The notes beneath the pieces were generated by a model, which ran no database searches, was not told where the DNA came from, and saw nothing but the letters and a program-made list of their open reading frames with translations. A stretch of DNA of 64,000 bases from Antennarius striatus (lineage: Eukaryota; Chordata; Actinopteri; Lophiiformes; Antennariidae): NCBI RefSeq assembly GCF_040054535.1, contig NC_090777.1, positions 15,426,001-15,490,000 on the forward strand, in the 5' to 3' direction. Positions 24,002-36,707 of this stretch are shown piece after piece. Position 1 is the first letter of the stretch. Each line of letters opens with the position of its first letter. Made by a program: the position numbers and the translations under genes.

Positions 24002-27000
24002 CATTTAATTTCCGCCCCAAAAAGTTAGGCACTTAACCTTTAACATCAAAATTTGAGATCATGGATATTGTTGCTTAAATAACACAACTACAGTGCAGTT
24101 ACATTTAAATGTGTGATAACAAATAGAATTCATTATAGTGTATATTTGTGATTTGACAGTGTTGGCTGAAAAATCCTGACACCAGCAGTATGTTGCTCTT
24201 TTACACACATATACTGACACATAATAGTCCAACTGTAATGTCACCTTTGTGAACTTGATGTCTTATTTGGTGAGGATCAGACAGAAGGTATTTTGAGGTC
24301 ATAGTTTGTAGCCATGTTGCACTGAATTGTCCAAAAATGCATAAAGCAGTTTATCGTCTTTTATACCAGGACCTTCAATACAGTACTTCAATTGGGAAAT
24401 CTAGATTTATCTAAAATACACCATCCATCCACGTAACAGCTCAATCTGAGTAAGACATTGTGGCTGGGATCCTAGCTGAAGGCTATGGGGATGCAGTAAA
24501 TCAGGTGCTGATACCGGTTCCGTGTCACGGACCACGGTGTTAGATGAGGATAATGGAGGAATCATCTGACAGCGACAAACTTACATCTCCATCCTTGGAC
24601 TGTCAAATGTAGTTCCACTGAGCAAAAATAAATACAGTGATGACTTCCAGAGTTTGTTTCCATCTCCATTTAGGTTTGATTTCAGTCTAACTTTATTGCA
24701 GCCTGATGCAGCTATCATAACCACACACATACAGGACAGTATACAAAAAAGGAGAAGGATGCCTTGTAAAATATGGGCAGTGTGAGGACTGCTCATCTAA
24801 AGTCAGGATTAAAACAGCAGATTGTGGCTATAGAGCTTCTTTACCAGACATTATACCAGAGTGATGCTTGTATTGTGCTAATCTAAACTATGTTCATGTC
24901 CTGATTGGATCCTATCGAGTCATTGAGCAGTGACACTAACAGAATATCGGGAGATGGAATGCCAGTTTAATGTCCCCTCATTCTATTTCCTTGATTAAAA
25001 ACAAAGAAAACCTGCTGCCTTGTGGCCAACGCCTGGTGGTCTGTCAACCATGAACTGACAATGTGGCCAGAAGCTCCTTGCTGCCAAGTTTCAAACCAGA
25101 TCCAAAGGCATAATTTAACAAAATAAGCAGGTTTTTCTCGTTGTCATGGATATTTTTGTTCTCAAATTGGAAATTTATTTAACACTATGAAGAAACCAGA
25201 GAAAGACAACCTCTCCCATCCACAGGAGAGGAGCACACAAATGAATAAAAATGAAAATAAAACAACATCATAAAGAAAAAAAAAAGATTTATATTAACTA
25301 ATTCAATCTTAGCTGATATGGCTTGAAGATGAAAGACATGATTTTTAAAAATAATTTCTACCAGGTAGTGTGCCTGCTCATGTATGGAAAAAAAATTCAA
25401 ATCAAGCCCTGCAAAACATCTGGTATTGTGTTCCTGTTGATGCTACAGCGTCAACCAAAACAACAGACAAAAACACATTTGTCATACGCATCACAATTTC
25501 AACTTCCCTCAAGAAATAAAGCTAATTATCCTCCAAATGTTGTTTCAATTGACACCAAACTTTGTTAACTGCATCATCATCCCTGCAAAAAAAATTCTTA
25601 AATTTCTGAACCTAAATATGGTAATAATTTTTGATGTTCTACTGACAAATTATGCATTTGACAAAAACATAAATGATAACTCTTCTGTGTATAGCACAAA
25701 CTGATCATTTTGTGCTATGATCCAAGGGTTATGGGTTCAAATCTCAGGTGATGCAAAATGGATATCACACAGGTTTTAGGCTGTGAGACAATAATTTAAA
25801 GTGAAAGACTTTTGTTCCGCTTATGTATTTCTCATTTATCTTCCTTGTATTTTGTGATGTCTCACTGTTTTTATTAAACTCCCTCTGAACCAGCATGTTA
25901 CACAGAAGATGACCATCAGAGGTCCACAGTGGGGACATTTTGAAGTGTGATGTTGCGCTTTAAGCTGTGGAGGCAGTGGGTGAGGATCAGCTTCTGACCA
26001 GACAGAATGTAAACACTGACCAGAGGGTTAGTCTGAACAGATTAGTCCACTATCACATTTACCATTCACTTACCAGTGAGTGAGGGATTACTTACCGCAC
26101 AGTGTGACAGGGTTACAGGGAATAAATAAAAGTGGCTTTTTATGAAAAGCAGGCAATGCTTGTAATGATTAAAACATAACAATAGATGATGGTCATGTTT
26201 GTTGAATATTACAGTAAATCCTCAGTTCCTGGGAAACTCTGGACAGACAATAAAGAATATAACTAAACAACAATAGCAATACTGTAATTAATAATGCTTT
26301 ATCTCTGACTTTTAAAAAAATCTTTTTTGAACATTCACTACATGAATTTCCTAGTTTGGGATGATTAAAGCATATCTAATCTAATCTAACCTAATCTAAT
26401 GATCATTTTAGAAATCCTAGGACATAAACAGCACACCGTGCATCCTTGGCCTGTGACCTCCTTAGTATTAGTGGATTATAGTAGAGGGGATCCGGGGGCT
26501 TATTCAGCTTCTTTCCGGAAGTCTCTGACAATAAGACCAGCAGTTCTATACTGCACTTTGAACGATGGTAATCCTATGACTACATTTTATCATTTTCAAA
26601 TTTTAGACAAAAGACATGACATGTTTGTACACCTCTTGTTTTCAGTTTTCAAAAAGTAAGTGTAAATTAATCAAATACTAGTTATCAGTCATTACTGAAT
26701 CAGTGCTCAAGTTCTTGTAATAGTACTGTGTGTACTGAACTTCCACTGGAGACGGGTCACTGGCAGGTCATGTGTCAGACCTCATCTGTGTGTCATTTAT
26801 TACAATGTGGTGCTCATGCCTGCCCACACAGACGCCCTCATTTTAGCCTGAGGAGATGCCAAGTCTGGAACATGTAGGCGTGTATATCTGATCGACAGCT
26901 TTCCCATCGTTTCCCGTTTCGCTGCATTAATTTAGCTCCACCTGATGATGAGGTCTCATCAGCCTGCTTAATTAAAAACACCGGTGAAGATGAGCACCTT

Positions 27001-28170
27001 TAACAGGAAACACTGTGATCTCTTCTTCCACCTTGTTAAAGCTGCTGCTTTCCTGAACAGGATATTTCATGTTACCAGAATCCCTGTTTGCTCCTAACAA
27101 GCAATTGTTGGAGCTTTTTCATAGTTATGTTCCAGATGATGGAAAATAAACTGGAAAAAATTAAACGTTGCTGCTGATTGTTAATATCAGACTGGACTTC
27201 ATCAGGACTGTTTTCAAAACCCAGCATAAACAGCAAAATGGTTTGACCGTGACCTTTGCAGATACCTGATCTCAACCCACTCAAACACTCATAAGAGAGT
27301 TAAGACTTGTTAGACACCATCATAATTAGTGTGGGAGTAGCTTTTAGATTAACCATCTTCATCTCTCCGGTAGAGCTCAGATTCCTGGAGAATCTTACCT
27401 GGAGGTACAAAAAATGCACTCTACTCCAGGATCATCACATTTTTAATTTTCTCTAGTATCAAAGTAATCCAGCATATGCTGTAAGCACATTCATGGGTAC
27501 ACAACAAACAGAAAACCTAATTCAGCATCTTATTAATAATGCCTGTTTGCCAGAATATAATATCTCCCAAAACTCATTTCTGCTATTGTGCATGTTATCT
27601 AAAATTCTGCACATAAACATGTGATTTGATGTTATATAGGATGATTGATACGGTGCCCAGCATCCCTATAGACTCATGTCTGAAGTTGCACGAATGTCAT
27701 TACAAAGCTTGATGGGTTTGTGCAACTTGGAAAAAAGGCAAAGCTGGCACTGGTGTCAGAAGATGGCAGAGAATATGACTTGCAGTAGGCTGATAGTCTG
27801 GCATGAAATGATTTCAGGACATGATATAAATAATATATAAATGTGATGTGAGAAGAAATGGTTAATTCACTTATTCTTTCTACTTTATTACTGTATGCTG
27901 CATCCGTCCTTACTCAACACAAAAACACTAACTTCTCATTTTCTTCATGTGACTGTAAGAACCATAATCTATCACTGATTTCACTGAGCTCACATAAGCT
28001 AGGGGAACTTATTGGACAATAAAGAAATTAAAAAACAGTTTGGGAAGGATTGTCTGACTCTGAGGTGATGAAATGGAGTGCAGCTAATAAAGATGTTGAA
28101 GAAATAAAAGATTTTTGTGATGCCTGTAAAGACTTTGTAAAGAAGGTTTGACTCTTGCTGTGTTTTACAG
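24002..28170. other. Intergenic upstream of the hyaluronidase-like gene
   Basis: No supported gene. A short (TCTAA)n-like run lies at 26,371-26,400. A non-coding first exon and promoter for the downstream gene may lie here or further left but were not recognised. Confidence 0.4.
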
Positions 28171-31100
28171 GAACATGATCGGCCTGAATGGTTGATCTCC
28201 TGGGTGGTGGCCGATTCAATGGCGTGGACAGAACCACGGTCGCATCCAGACCCAAAGCCTGAACCAAACGTATCACCTAGTCATCTCAGGACTCTGGCAA
28301 CTCTTCCACCAGCCATCCTTCAAATCCAGTCTCCAGTTTTGCACTTCCTTCTCCTGTTTGCTGTCTTTGCTGACTACTGTGTTGCAGGTCCACCCGAGCC
28401 AGCTCGCCGCCCTCTCCTGTCCGGACAACCTTTCATCATTTTCTGGGGTATGCAAGATTCTACCTGCCCCAATCGGCCCGATCCCAGATCTTTTGGGATG
28501 GAACAGGAGGGTCGTGTGGCTGTCTTTTATGAGGACACACTGGGAAACTACCCATATTTTGTGGACAAAGATTCACCAGTCAATGGGGGGCTACCACAAC
28601 ACACAAGGCTGAATGACCACCTCCAAAAGACACAGCAGGACTTGAATGCAGCTTTACCCGCCCCGAGATACCTCGGGCTGGGAGTGCTGCGCTGGGCAAA
28701 GTGGGTCCCCCAGTGGTCTAGGAACCGGGGGAGGCAGGCCATGTATCTGGAGGCATCACGGAAGCTGCTGAAAGGTTTCTTTCCCAAATGGACCCCAGAA
28801 GAGGTGGAGAAATGGTCACAGGTAAAGAAAGTTCAGATAAATGTGTGTACATCTGCAGAGGGAGGAAATAAGGGTGAAAACAAGTTTACAAGAAATAAAA
28901 AGCAGGAAGATAAACACATGGCACATGAAAAGGAAAGAGGGATAAAGGACCGTTGGAGGGAGCCTAAGATGGAGAAAAACTTTGTAAGTTGTCAGCAGAT
29001 GGTAGAACACACACTCCCAAAGACGTCTGTTCTTAAGTCAAGAGAACATCATAGATGGGAAATGCAAAAATCCACTGAGTTTTGGTTAGTAACAACACCA
29101 CTAGTGCACTACTAGTTTAAGTATCAGTAGCTACAGGAAACTTTGCAATGCTCCTTACACTTCAGGCAGAAAGCATCTTATACCAGATCACCTAAGTTTA
29201 CACAACTCTAAAATACAGAAGACTGCCGTTATTCCAGCATTTTTAGCTTACTGTCCTGAGCTGCTTTGATCCTGATTTGCATAAAAATCAAGTGGGGTTT
29301 AGTCTTTCCCAGCTTCTAACGTAAGAAAAAAACAATCGCACTGGAAGAATTCTTTTTCATCCTCCCTGTATGTCATTGAAGCTCACCACCCGTTTTGAAA
29401 CATCTTATTAAAGGATATCTATTAACTCAGTAGAAACTCTGCACTAAAAATGTCATTTTAATTTGACGGTAAATACCATTTCTTAAGGACTAGTTCACTA
29501 AACAGGAAAAATCAAAGCATATAAATAAATGTCTGATGGAATTGATGGTCAATAGATTGATCATGTCACAGGTGGATTTTGAGGCAGCAGCCAAGTCAGT
29601 AATGATGGAGACTCTCTGGGAGGTCAAAAAGTTAAGACCCAAAGCATTATGGGGCGTCTCCCCTTACCCCAGCTGCTACAACGGTGATCCCATCCAAACC
29701 ATGTTAGCCAATTATACCGGCCAGTGCCCTGCGTCAGAAATGGCCCTTAATGATGAGCTTCTGTGGCTATGGAAACGATCCTCTGCTCTCTACCCTCTCC
29801 TCAACTTGGAAAAGATACAGGTGAGTCATTCATCTTGTTACTTTATACATGTCACTACATACTGGAGGGTTGAAATATGTCAATATCACAATAATCAATA
29901 CAGTGATCAAAGAAAACCTAAAACTTGTAGCTGATGAAAACACTTATTTGAAAGTCTACATACACAGATGTACCTAAAGTTAAAAACTACCAAAAGTTTA
30001 AAAATGGGTTTTTAACTTTAAGTGCAACCTGAGCTGGTAACACCTTCATGACAGCAGGAAAAAAATCTAGTGAAATGCAAAATTCCACATTTTTATAATC
30101 AGTGAAGTTTTACATAAAGTTATAAAACCTCTCATCATTAGATCCACTGCATTCCACTCTGTGAACCCAGATTCAAACAGGCTGACTAGGAACCATGTGA
30201 CATAACCTCACTGTTCAGAACACATTTTATTATACTTTATTGGACCAAAACAGATCAGAATTTATTGTTGTCTAAGCACTTCATGAACCGAAGCAACTTT
30301 TGTTAGATATCTCATAACCAACAACCTGTGTTGTACGAGGTGGGCATAATGAGAATGATCCAATGGTTCATAGGGTGGGACCACTGGAGCCAGACTTTAT
30401 TTATCCAACCAAATCAAAGAAGCACTACGAGTATCATCTCTGACGGGGACGGCGTTTGATCTTCCTGTATTTCCCCTGGTAAAGAGCGTCTACGCCTCGA
30501 CTAATACCTTCCTGTCACAGGTGAGTGCATCATCTGGTAGAGGAGCTACAGTGGGAGCCCTACGAACTACATGGATCCATGACGGCGCAAAACAAAACTG
30601 TGATGTTATTGTCTAAAGGTTCTTTATTGAGAGAAGAGGATGAATAGAAAAGCTAAAATGGGTTATCAGTCGTCATAAAGAGTATTTAGGGTGAAATCTG
30701 ACCAAGTATTTGACCAAGTATAAAGCACAGTACACTGTGTGGTGAGTCTTTTATAATTTCTTTGTATAATTTCTTTTGTAACAGGCAGACCTGGTCAGCA
30801 GCATAGGAGAGAGTGCTGCTATGGGAACAGCAGGAGTCATCATCTGGGAGAGAAGTGAAACTAAGACAGAGGTACACAACCATACATTTGCATAAAGTGC
30901 ATACATAAAGACGTGATCCTTGAATTGTAAATCACAAATACAGTTTTCATGTTCTTGATTCCACTGATTATGTCTCGAAGGATTGATTGATTTGTACTAT
31001 GATAGCAGTGTTCTTCAAACTGTCTGCCTGTCTGTTTCCCAGAGAGAGTGTAAGGACCTGGCAGAGTTCGTCCGTGTGGTCTTGGGACCGTACTCCATCA

Positions 31101-32421
31101 ATGTTACCACAGCAGCTCGACTGTGCTCAGCCTCCCTGTGTCAGGGAAAGGGACGATGTGTCCGTCAAAATGCAGAAAGCTCTGCCTACCTCCATCTCCC
31201 ATCCCCTACCAAAGTGATGGACAAGGTGTGTGTAACTCTAAGTGGAGGTCAACATCTAATTGTGTTGAATCTACAATGGTTTATTTATGGACCTAATTCA
31301 ATGCAAAGCAGGTGTCATTAATCCCACCCTGCAGGCATGGGCTTTACGGCTGCTTCTTGCAGAGCAGGTCATAAATAGGTGTTGACAGAGGCTTGTTAAA
31401 CTCAGATGTCATCCAGACTCATTCTGCCCTTGTTCCATCAATGGGAGCACCGAGCCGAGCCAAGACACACTCCAGTGGTTTTGGGAACCTAATTCTTTTT
31501 TTTAAATAGCACGTGTCATACACTTCTTACAGTTAATTAGCTACATGTTGCTCAAACCATGGCCATCTCACATAACTAACCCAATCATATGTCTGAGATT
31601 AGCGTCTAGTGTTTGGTCAATATAAACTGACCAAACTGAAGTCTTCACTGGGTCCGAGTAATAAACACTTGAGTACATATTACAGCATGCTTTAGTCTTC
31701 CATTTAATGCCTTATGGAAGGCAAGAACTGTGCAGTAAACACTGAAACCATTGTTGTATTTAGGCTAAAAAACCTATAGGAGGTTAGCGCAACATGCTCA
31801 GAAGCTCTGATTGCTTCTGTGTTTCCTCTCTGCGACCGAACATTTAATTAAACAGAGGTCATCTGACGATGACATATCCCACTTCACCCTGCAAAAAGCT
31901 GTACAACAACATCAGTAAATGCAGTGTCCTTCATTCTTTCAGTGGGCCTACGTAAATGTAATGCTGTACAATAGGAGAACGCTACGAAGAAGATGACCAG
32001 CCTTCAATCAGATCCCCTATTCTCTTAAAAATCAGAAACTGAGATGCGGGGGAAAACTTTGATATATATTTTGATATATACACCACGCATTTGCGCATCA
32101 ACGCTCGCGACTTCACTTCATCGCGGATTTTTGGTAGGCAGTCACATGATACCGTACATGCATTCTACTGTCTGACAGCATCCAGACGTCCGCTACGTTC
32201 TGTGAGTCTCGGACTTACGTGAGACACAAAAGTGCTTTAAACAGTCAATCAGTGTGTGGGAAAAGGTAATACAGATAGAAGGTGGTTTAATATCAGTCTG
32301 GGGAGGGTTCATAAAAGATTAATTTACTGTAAAGAACAATATAAATAGTTTGTCGTTCTATCGCGAAATTCGTTAATCGCATGTGGTTCCAGAAACACAT
32401 TAACCGCAAAGAACGAGGGCA

Positions 32422-32462
<41 letters not shown>

Positions 32463-33473
32463 CACACATATATAAAATCATGCATAATAAGATAGATACT
32501 TTATTAATCCCTGAAGAAATTGTATATATCCAACTGTACACTATAAGGCACAATAAGGCCTGTACACATGGTGAAAGGCATGTAAATACACAGAGGTTCT
32601 CAACTCCTGTGTAGTTTTTTGTTTTTTGAGGAAAGTTGGAAATAGAACAACTCATTTCAACTCATGACTGACAAATATAACCAAGATTTTATAAAATGGG
32701 AAACAAAGTCAGTTGGAAGTATAGTTGCCTGAGGATCTTCTGTGTTTAGACCATAGGAGAGCAGACAATAAAAGAATCACTGAAACACAGCAGAATATCC
32801 CCTGGATTTTGATCACACAACACTGAACACAGAAACAGTCTTTCTCTGGAGCACTCTGCATGGGGCTTTGGTAACAGCAGTCATAAAAAGAACAACACAA
32901 AACAAAGCACGAATACCTCCGGAATCTCACTACACTATGAAAATGTTATCCTCCTGAATTTGAACCATGATATTTAATATTCTGTTTTTATACTGTTATT
33001 CTACTTCTTTTAAAACTTTAGTAGCAATGTTTGTTAATACTTATCTCATTTTTCTAACGTCTCAGCAAAAAGAAGCAAAAGCAACTGATCAGCCAGACAC
33101 AAGCACTAAACCAGCTGAACCTGACCCGGCAGAGATCTGGAAGAAGGACTTCCAGTGCCAGTGGTACAAGACGACAGACAGAGATGTCTCGGACCAGCAG
33201 CCCCCCAAAGACGGAGCATCCGTTGGGAATACAGTAAAAGAAAAGGCTGAAGATGCAGTGGAGCCCATTACCACAGCTTCTACCATAGCTTCTACAACAA
33301 CATCTGACTCTCTCATCAAGTCACCAGAAAGTACATCACCGGGTGTAAGAAGTCCAAAGCTATCGCTAGAAGACACTAATACAGACAACGGTATGGATCC
33401 ACTCCATGCCCCAAACCCAGTTGTTCTTCTGTTAGTGCTGCTAGTGGCTGGAAGTATATGCCTGCAACCTTAA
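28171..33473 (+). CDS. Hyaluronidase-family (GH56) protein lacking the catalytic Asp/Glu
   Basis: Six coding exons with good GT/AG borders: 28,171-28,821 (first in-frame ATG 28,219), 29,572-29,820, 30,374-30,520, 30,785-30,871, 31,043-31,225 and 33,066-33,473. All introns are phase 0, giving about 558 residues. A long polar N-tip precedes a signal peptide core (VLHFLLLFAVFADYCVAG). The GH56 barrel follows: FYEDTLGNYPYF, GGLPQ, then ALWGVSPYPSCYN, ALRV and SSIGESAAMGTAGVIIW. The EGF-like module (CSASLCQGKGRC) is incomplete. A Ser/Thr-rich stretch and a hydrophobic C-end (PVVLLLVLLVAGSICLQP) suggest a GPI anchor as in HYAL2/SPAM1. The active site that reads DWExWRP in family members reads RWAKWVP, so both acid residues are absent and hydrolysis of hyaluronan is unlikely. 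Two N-glycosylation sequons (NYT, NVT) are kept. The frame is intact, so it is not an obvious pseudogene. Which HYAL paralogue it is was not resolved. Confidence 0.9.
32080..32424 (+). mobile_element. MITE copy inside the last hyaluronidase-like intron
   Basis: Same element as 23,654-24,001 (atcaacgctcgcgacttcac, gtgtgggaaaaggtaataca, ggttccagaaacacattaac, gagggcacactg). It is immediately followed by a (GT)n run at 32,425-32,468, then an aatccctgaagaaatt word also seen in the 17.5-kb repeat. Confidence 0.85.
32425..32468. repeat. (GT)n microsatellite
   Basis: About 18 GT units starting exactly at the right end of the MITE. Confidence 0.9.
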
Positions 33474-34314
33474 ATTACTAACAAACCAGTCTTCACCTGG
33501 AAGTTCTGCGCTTTAACTGCATTCTTATCCATTCACAAGTGCCCTTGATTACAGTCACTGGAACCTGCAAGGTAGTAGGCATGTTGCTTTTGAACAGTCT
33601 AAACCCATCCATGAATGTGCCAAGAGACAGAAGAAACATTTATTTTCTACTTGCTGTTCTGAGATGTGATGCACTAGATTTTGACTGCCCTATCAGTAGA
33701 TAAGTGAAAACACTCTTTCAAACCTGATGAGGTTATGTTTTCATGAACTACTTCCTTGAGGCCTCATTTTGCTGAGAGTTTGTCTGTCCATAAAGTTTCC
33801 GAAAAAAAATTTCCTTTACCGTACCGGCAGCAACAGAAGCCTGCAGAGACATGAGTGCTTAAATGTCTAGGATGTTCACTTCTCACATACACACAAAAGA
33901 TAGGGCTTGTGATAATTAAGAAGCCCATGGTAATTGGGGGGAACCACTTATTAATTGGAGTTTGAAGAGAAATAGAATGAAAGTCATATTTAAATGCAAC
34001 TGAAGGTTGGCATTCAAGCTTATTGTCAAGCCCGTCCAGGCTTGACGTTGTGGCTCCAATCACTAACGGTAACATTGGCTTCGAGAGGCTTTACTTACGG
34101 TATTTTCTCTTAGCTCTCCACTATCCTTGGCTTGAGTGACATGTCACACTTTTAAAAGCAAAGGAGTAAACCAACAGAATGATGGCAGCATTTCAGGTAG
34201 CTACTACAGTTTCGGGGTCCTTCAGGGTTTTTGTCATTGACTCCTTAAACTAGTGTCTCAGTGGTAATGTTTTTAGCAACGACAGTGCTTTTCCTGCAGT
34301 AACAAGTCAATAAA
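33474..34314 (+). promoter_or_regulatory. Probable 3'UTR and poly(A) signal of the hyaluronidase-like gene
   Basis: The first AATAAA after the stop is at 34,309-34,314, giving a 3'UTR of about 850 nt. No coding sequence is seen in between. Confidence 0.45.
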
Positions 34315-34559
34315 CCCACAGACTGTCTTTCCATCTTGTTGTAAAGTTCCTTGAACCATTGAATTGGTAAAAAAAATGTGTGTTGTCTGTTCATACCTTT
34401 ATAACTGAATTCATTCCATAACAGGTAACTTGCATATAATTTGTTTATATACTATATATTTCTAAGTCAGCAAAGTTAATCTTGGTTTCAACCCATCCAG
34501 GCCAATTAGTGCTCTCGGTGCAGTAAAAAAAAAGTAGTCTGAAACACTCATTGTTGAAG

Positions 34560-36707
34560 CTCCTGTAAATTTATTTATTTTTCATTAAAATATACACTCA
34601 GGACAAAGTGTATCTAAATTATTTATAGTTCCACAAAGAGATATGTACACAGGTGCATCTGATTATACAACAGGAAATGAATTATTCATACATTTATTTA
34701 TACCATGAACACATATACTGACTTTCCATTCATGCCTCAAACCAACTCACAACTCCCTGGACACTAGAACTGTAAACGAGGATTTACATCTTTTCGACCA
34801 CATACACGTCGGAGAGTATTTCACCATCGTGAAGGGAATGGGACCATTTTATTTTCTAATATAAGCTTTTTATGGATGCTCCCTTTTTTTTTCTTCTTTT
34901 TTTTTTTACCAGCAAGGTCAAGGTAGACGACACTGAGACATAGAGCAGATTTTTTATACTAAATGGAACCTGAAGCTTTCCTGTGAAGTTAATAATGTCT
35001 AAAACAAGTCAACAGATGAAGACACAGGTTGAAACAACTCACACAATGTGAATGTGAAAAACTTGTACTTAACATGCTTTGCAGTATTAAACTTATATTG
35101 TAAATTAAATCCACTTCAATTGTTGATTTAGAAAAAATGTTAGCCTTGAGTGTCCAAATTAAGCAAGTCATGACATCACCATCACAGAGTCAATCAAATA
35201 TCATATTGCCTTCTGTCATTAAAAGAACATAAACATGTATTAGCATATAAATGTAGCAAGTAACACAGATAATAATCCCCAGTGCAATGTCAGATGTACC
35301 ACACTAATTTAATCATAACTGGTTGGTAACGTAACAGTCAAGCAACGCTGCTGCAGTCATTCCTTTCTTAAATTAATAGTTACTCACTATGCAAGCAAGT
35401 AAATTAGAAAGTCTATATTAGTTCACATCCCAGACCTTTGTTCCAACTCCGTCCAGGACAATCTACCACGACTAACTCTCATTGGTTGAAAACAAGATAT
35501 CCTAACTTTTGAATGTTGAAAAAAGAAGCATGCTTTACAGAAATTTAAGGTTTGTTATTTAATTTTTATGTTACTCTTTAAATCTTATTCTTATGGTTTA
35601 GGATTTTTTGCATTATTGTCCATAATAAGTGTTTATCAATCGAAAAATGAAAATAAATGTATTAACCAGGAGGAAGAAAACTGAAAGTCATCTCAAATTT
35701 CCCAGAATGTTTAAACTCTCTACATGTTTTTGTAGGTTGAAATGCCCTCACTAACGATATTGGTTTCAATTCAAAAAGGTTTTGAAATATTTAAAGCATC
35801 TGTTACGACATTAAGTTTTTTCTTTTTTTGGTAATTTCAGGAAAATATCTTTTCTCCTCTACAGTGACAAGAGAAGGGAGAAGAGAAACATCGCTGACAG
35901 CAGCTTTAACTGAGAAAAGCTGTGATGGATAGTCTTGGAGTAGAATACTTCATAAATAATTTCAGAGCCTCCTCAAACAATTATCAAGCAGCGTTTGAGT
36001 TCATACTCAAATAGGGATGTTCAGTGGAAACGATCTACCTGTACTGGTCAGTTCTAAGTAAGACAGAATAAAACTGAAAAAGCAAGCATGATGACAAAAT
36101 GAATAAATAAACACAAAAATAACAAAAAACAGGATCTCCCTTCCCCTTGGCCAGTGACTGAATCTGATCTTTTTTGCACAACATTAAAAAATAAACTTTT
36201 AGTTTCTGTTAAAAGTCCATGCAGCTCGCTGGCCTCCACAGAAAAAGACACAGGGAAAGGTGTCGCCCTCATGTGGGAAAGAAAGGTTAGTGCAATCTGA
36301 ATCAAGTGGGCTGGACGGATAACACTGTCCTTCCGTTGCATCATGGTAAGCATTGATCCACTCGTCTTCAAGGGTCGGTCTGTGTGTGTTCAGGGCACCT
36401 GACAAAGTGTCTCCAAAATGAATTTAATAGATTTATTTTTAGGAAAAACAGGGATGCTTTGAAAGACACAAAGAAAGTGGAATCTTAAATTGCAAATCTT
36501 CAAATGGTGCACAAGCAGGGAAGGATAACTGCTAATCATCCAGCATGCCTGGTAGCAACAACCCCAGGAATCCATTGGTGCACTAAATCTCGCTGCAGTG
36601 TGTGTGCACTACCTGCAGAAAGGTGGGCATAGCTGCACACAGTCTTACTCAGCCGCGTGCTCGATGTCGGGTGAGACGAGTACTGTACTCATACCACAGA
36701 GATGGGG
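34560..36707 (-). promoter_or_regulatory. Possible long 3'UTR of borcs6 with poly(A) signals
   Basis: On the minus strand AATAAA words occur at 36,432-36,437 and again near 34,569-34,576. Either could end the borcs6 message. Nothing else is recognisable in this 2.1-kb AT-rich stretch. If the distal signal is used, the two convergent transcripts end only about 250 bp apart. Confidence 0.3.

Noticed and set aside
25700..25760. tRNA-like B-box word gggttcaaatctc
   Set aside because: No A box, acceptor stem or anticodon arm found around it; probably a degraded SINE head or chance.
28273..29010. Minus-strand frames opposite the hyaluronidase-like first exon
   Set aside because: Antisense shadows; no features of their own.
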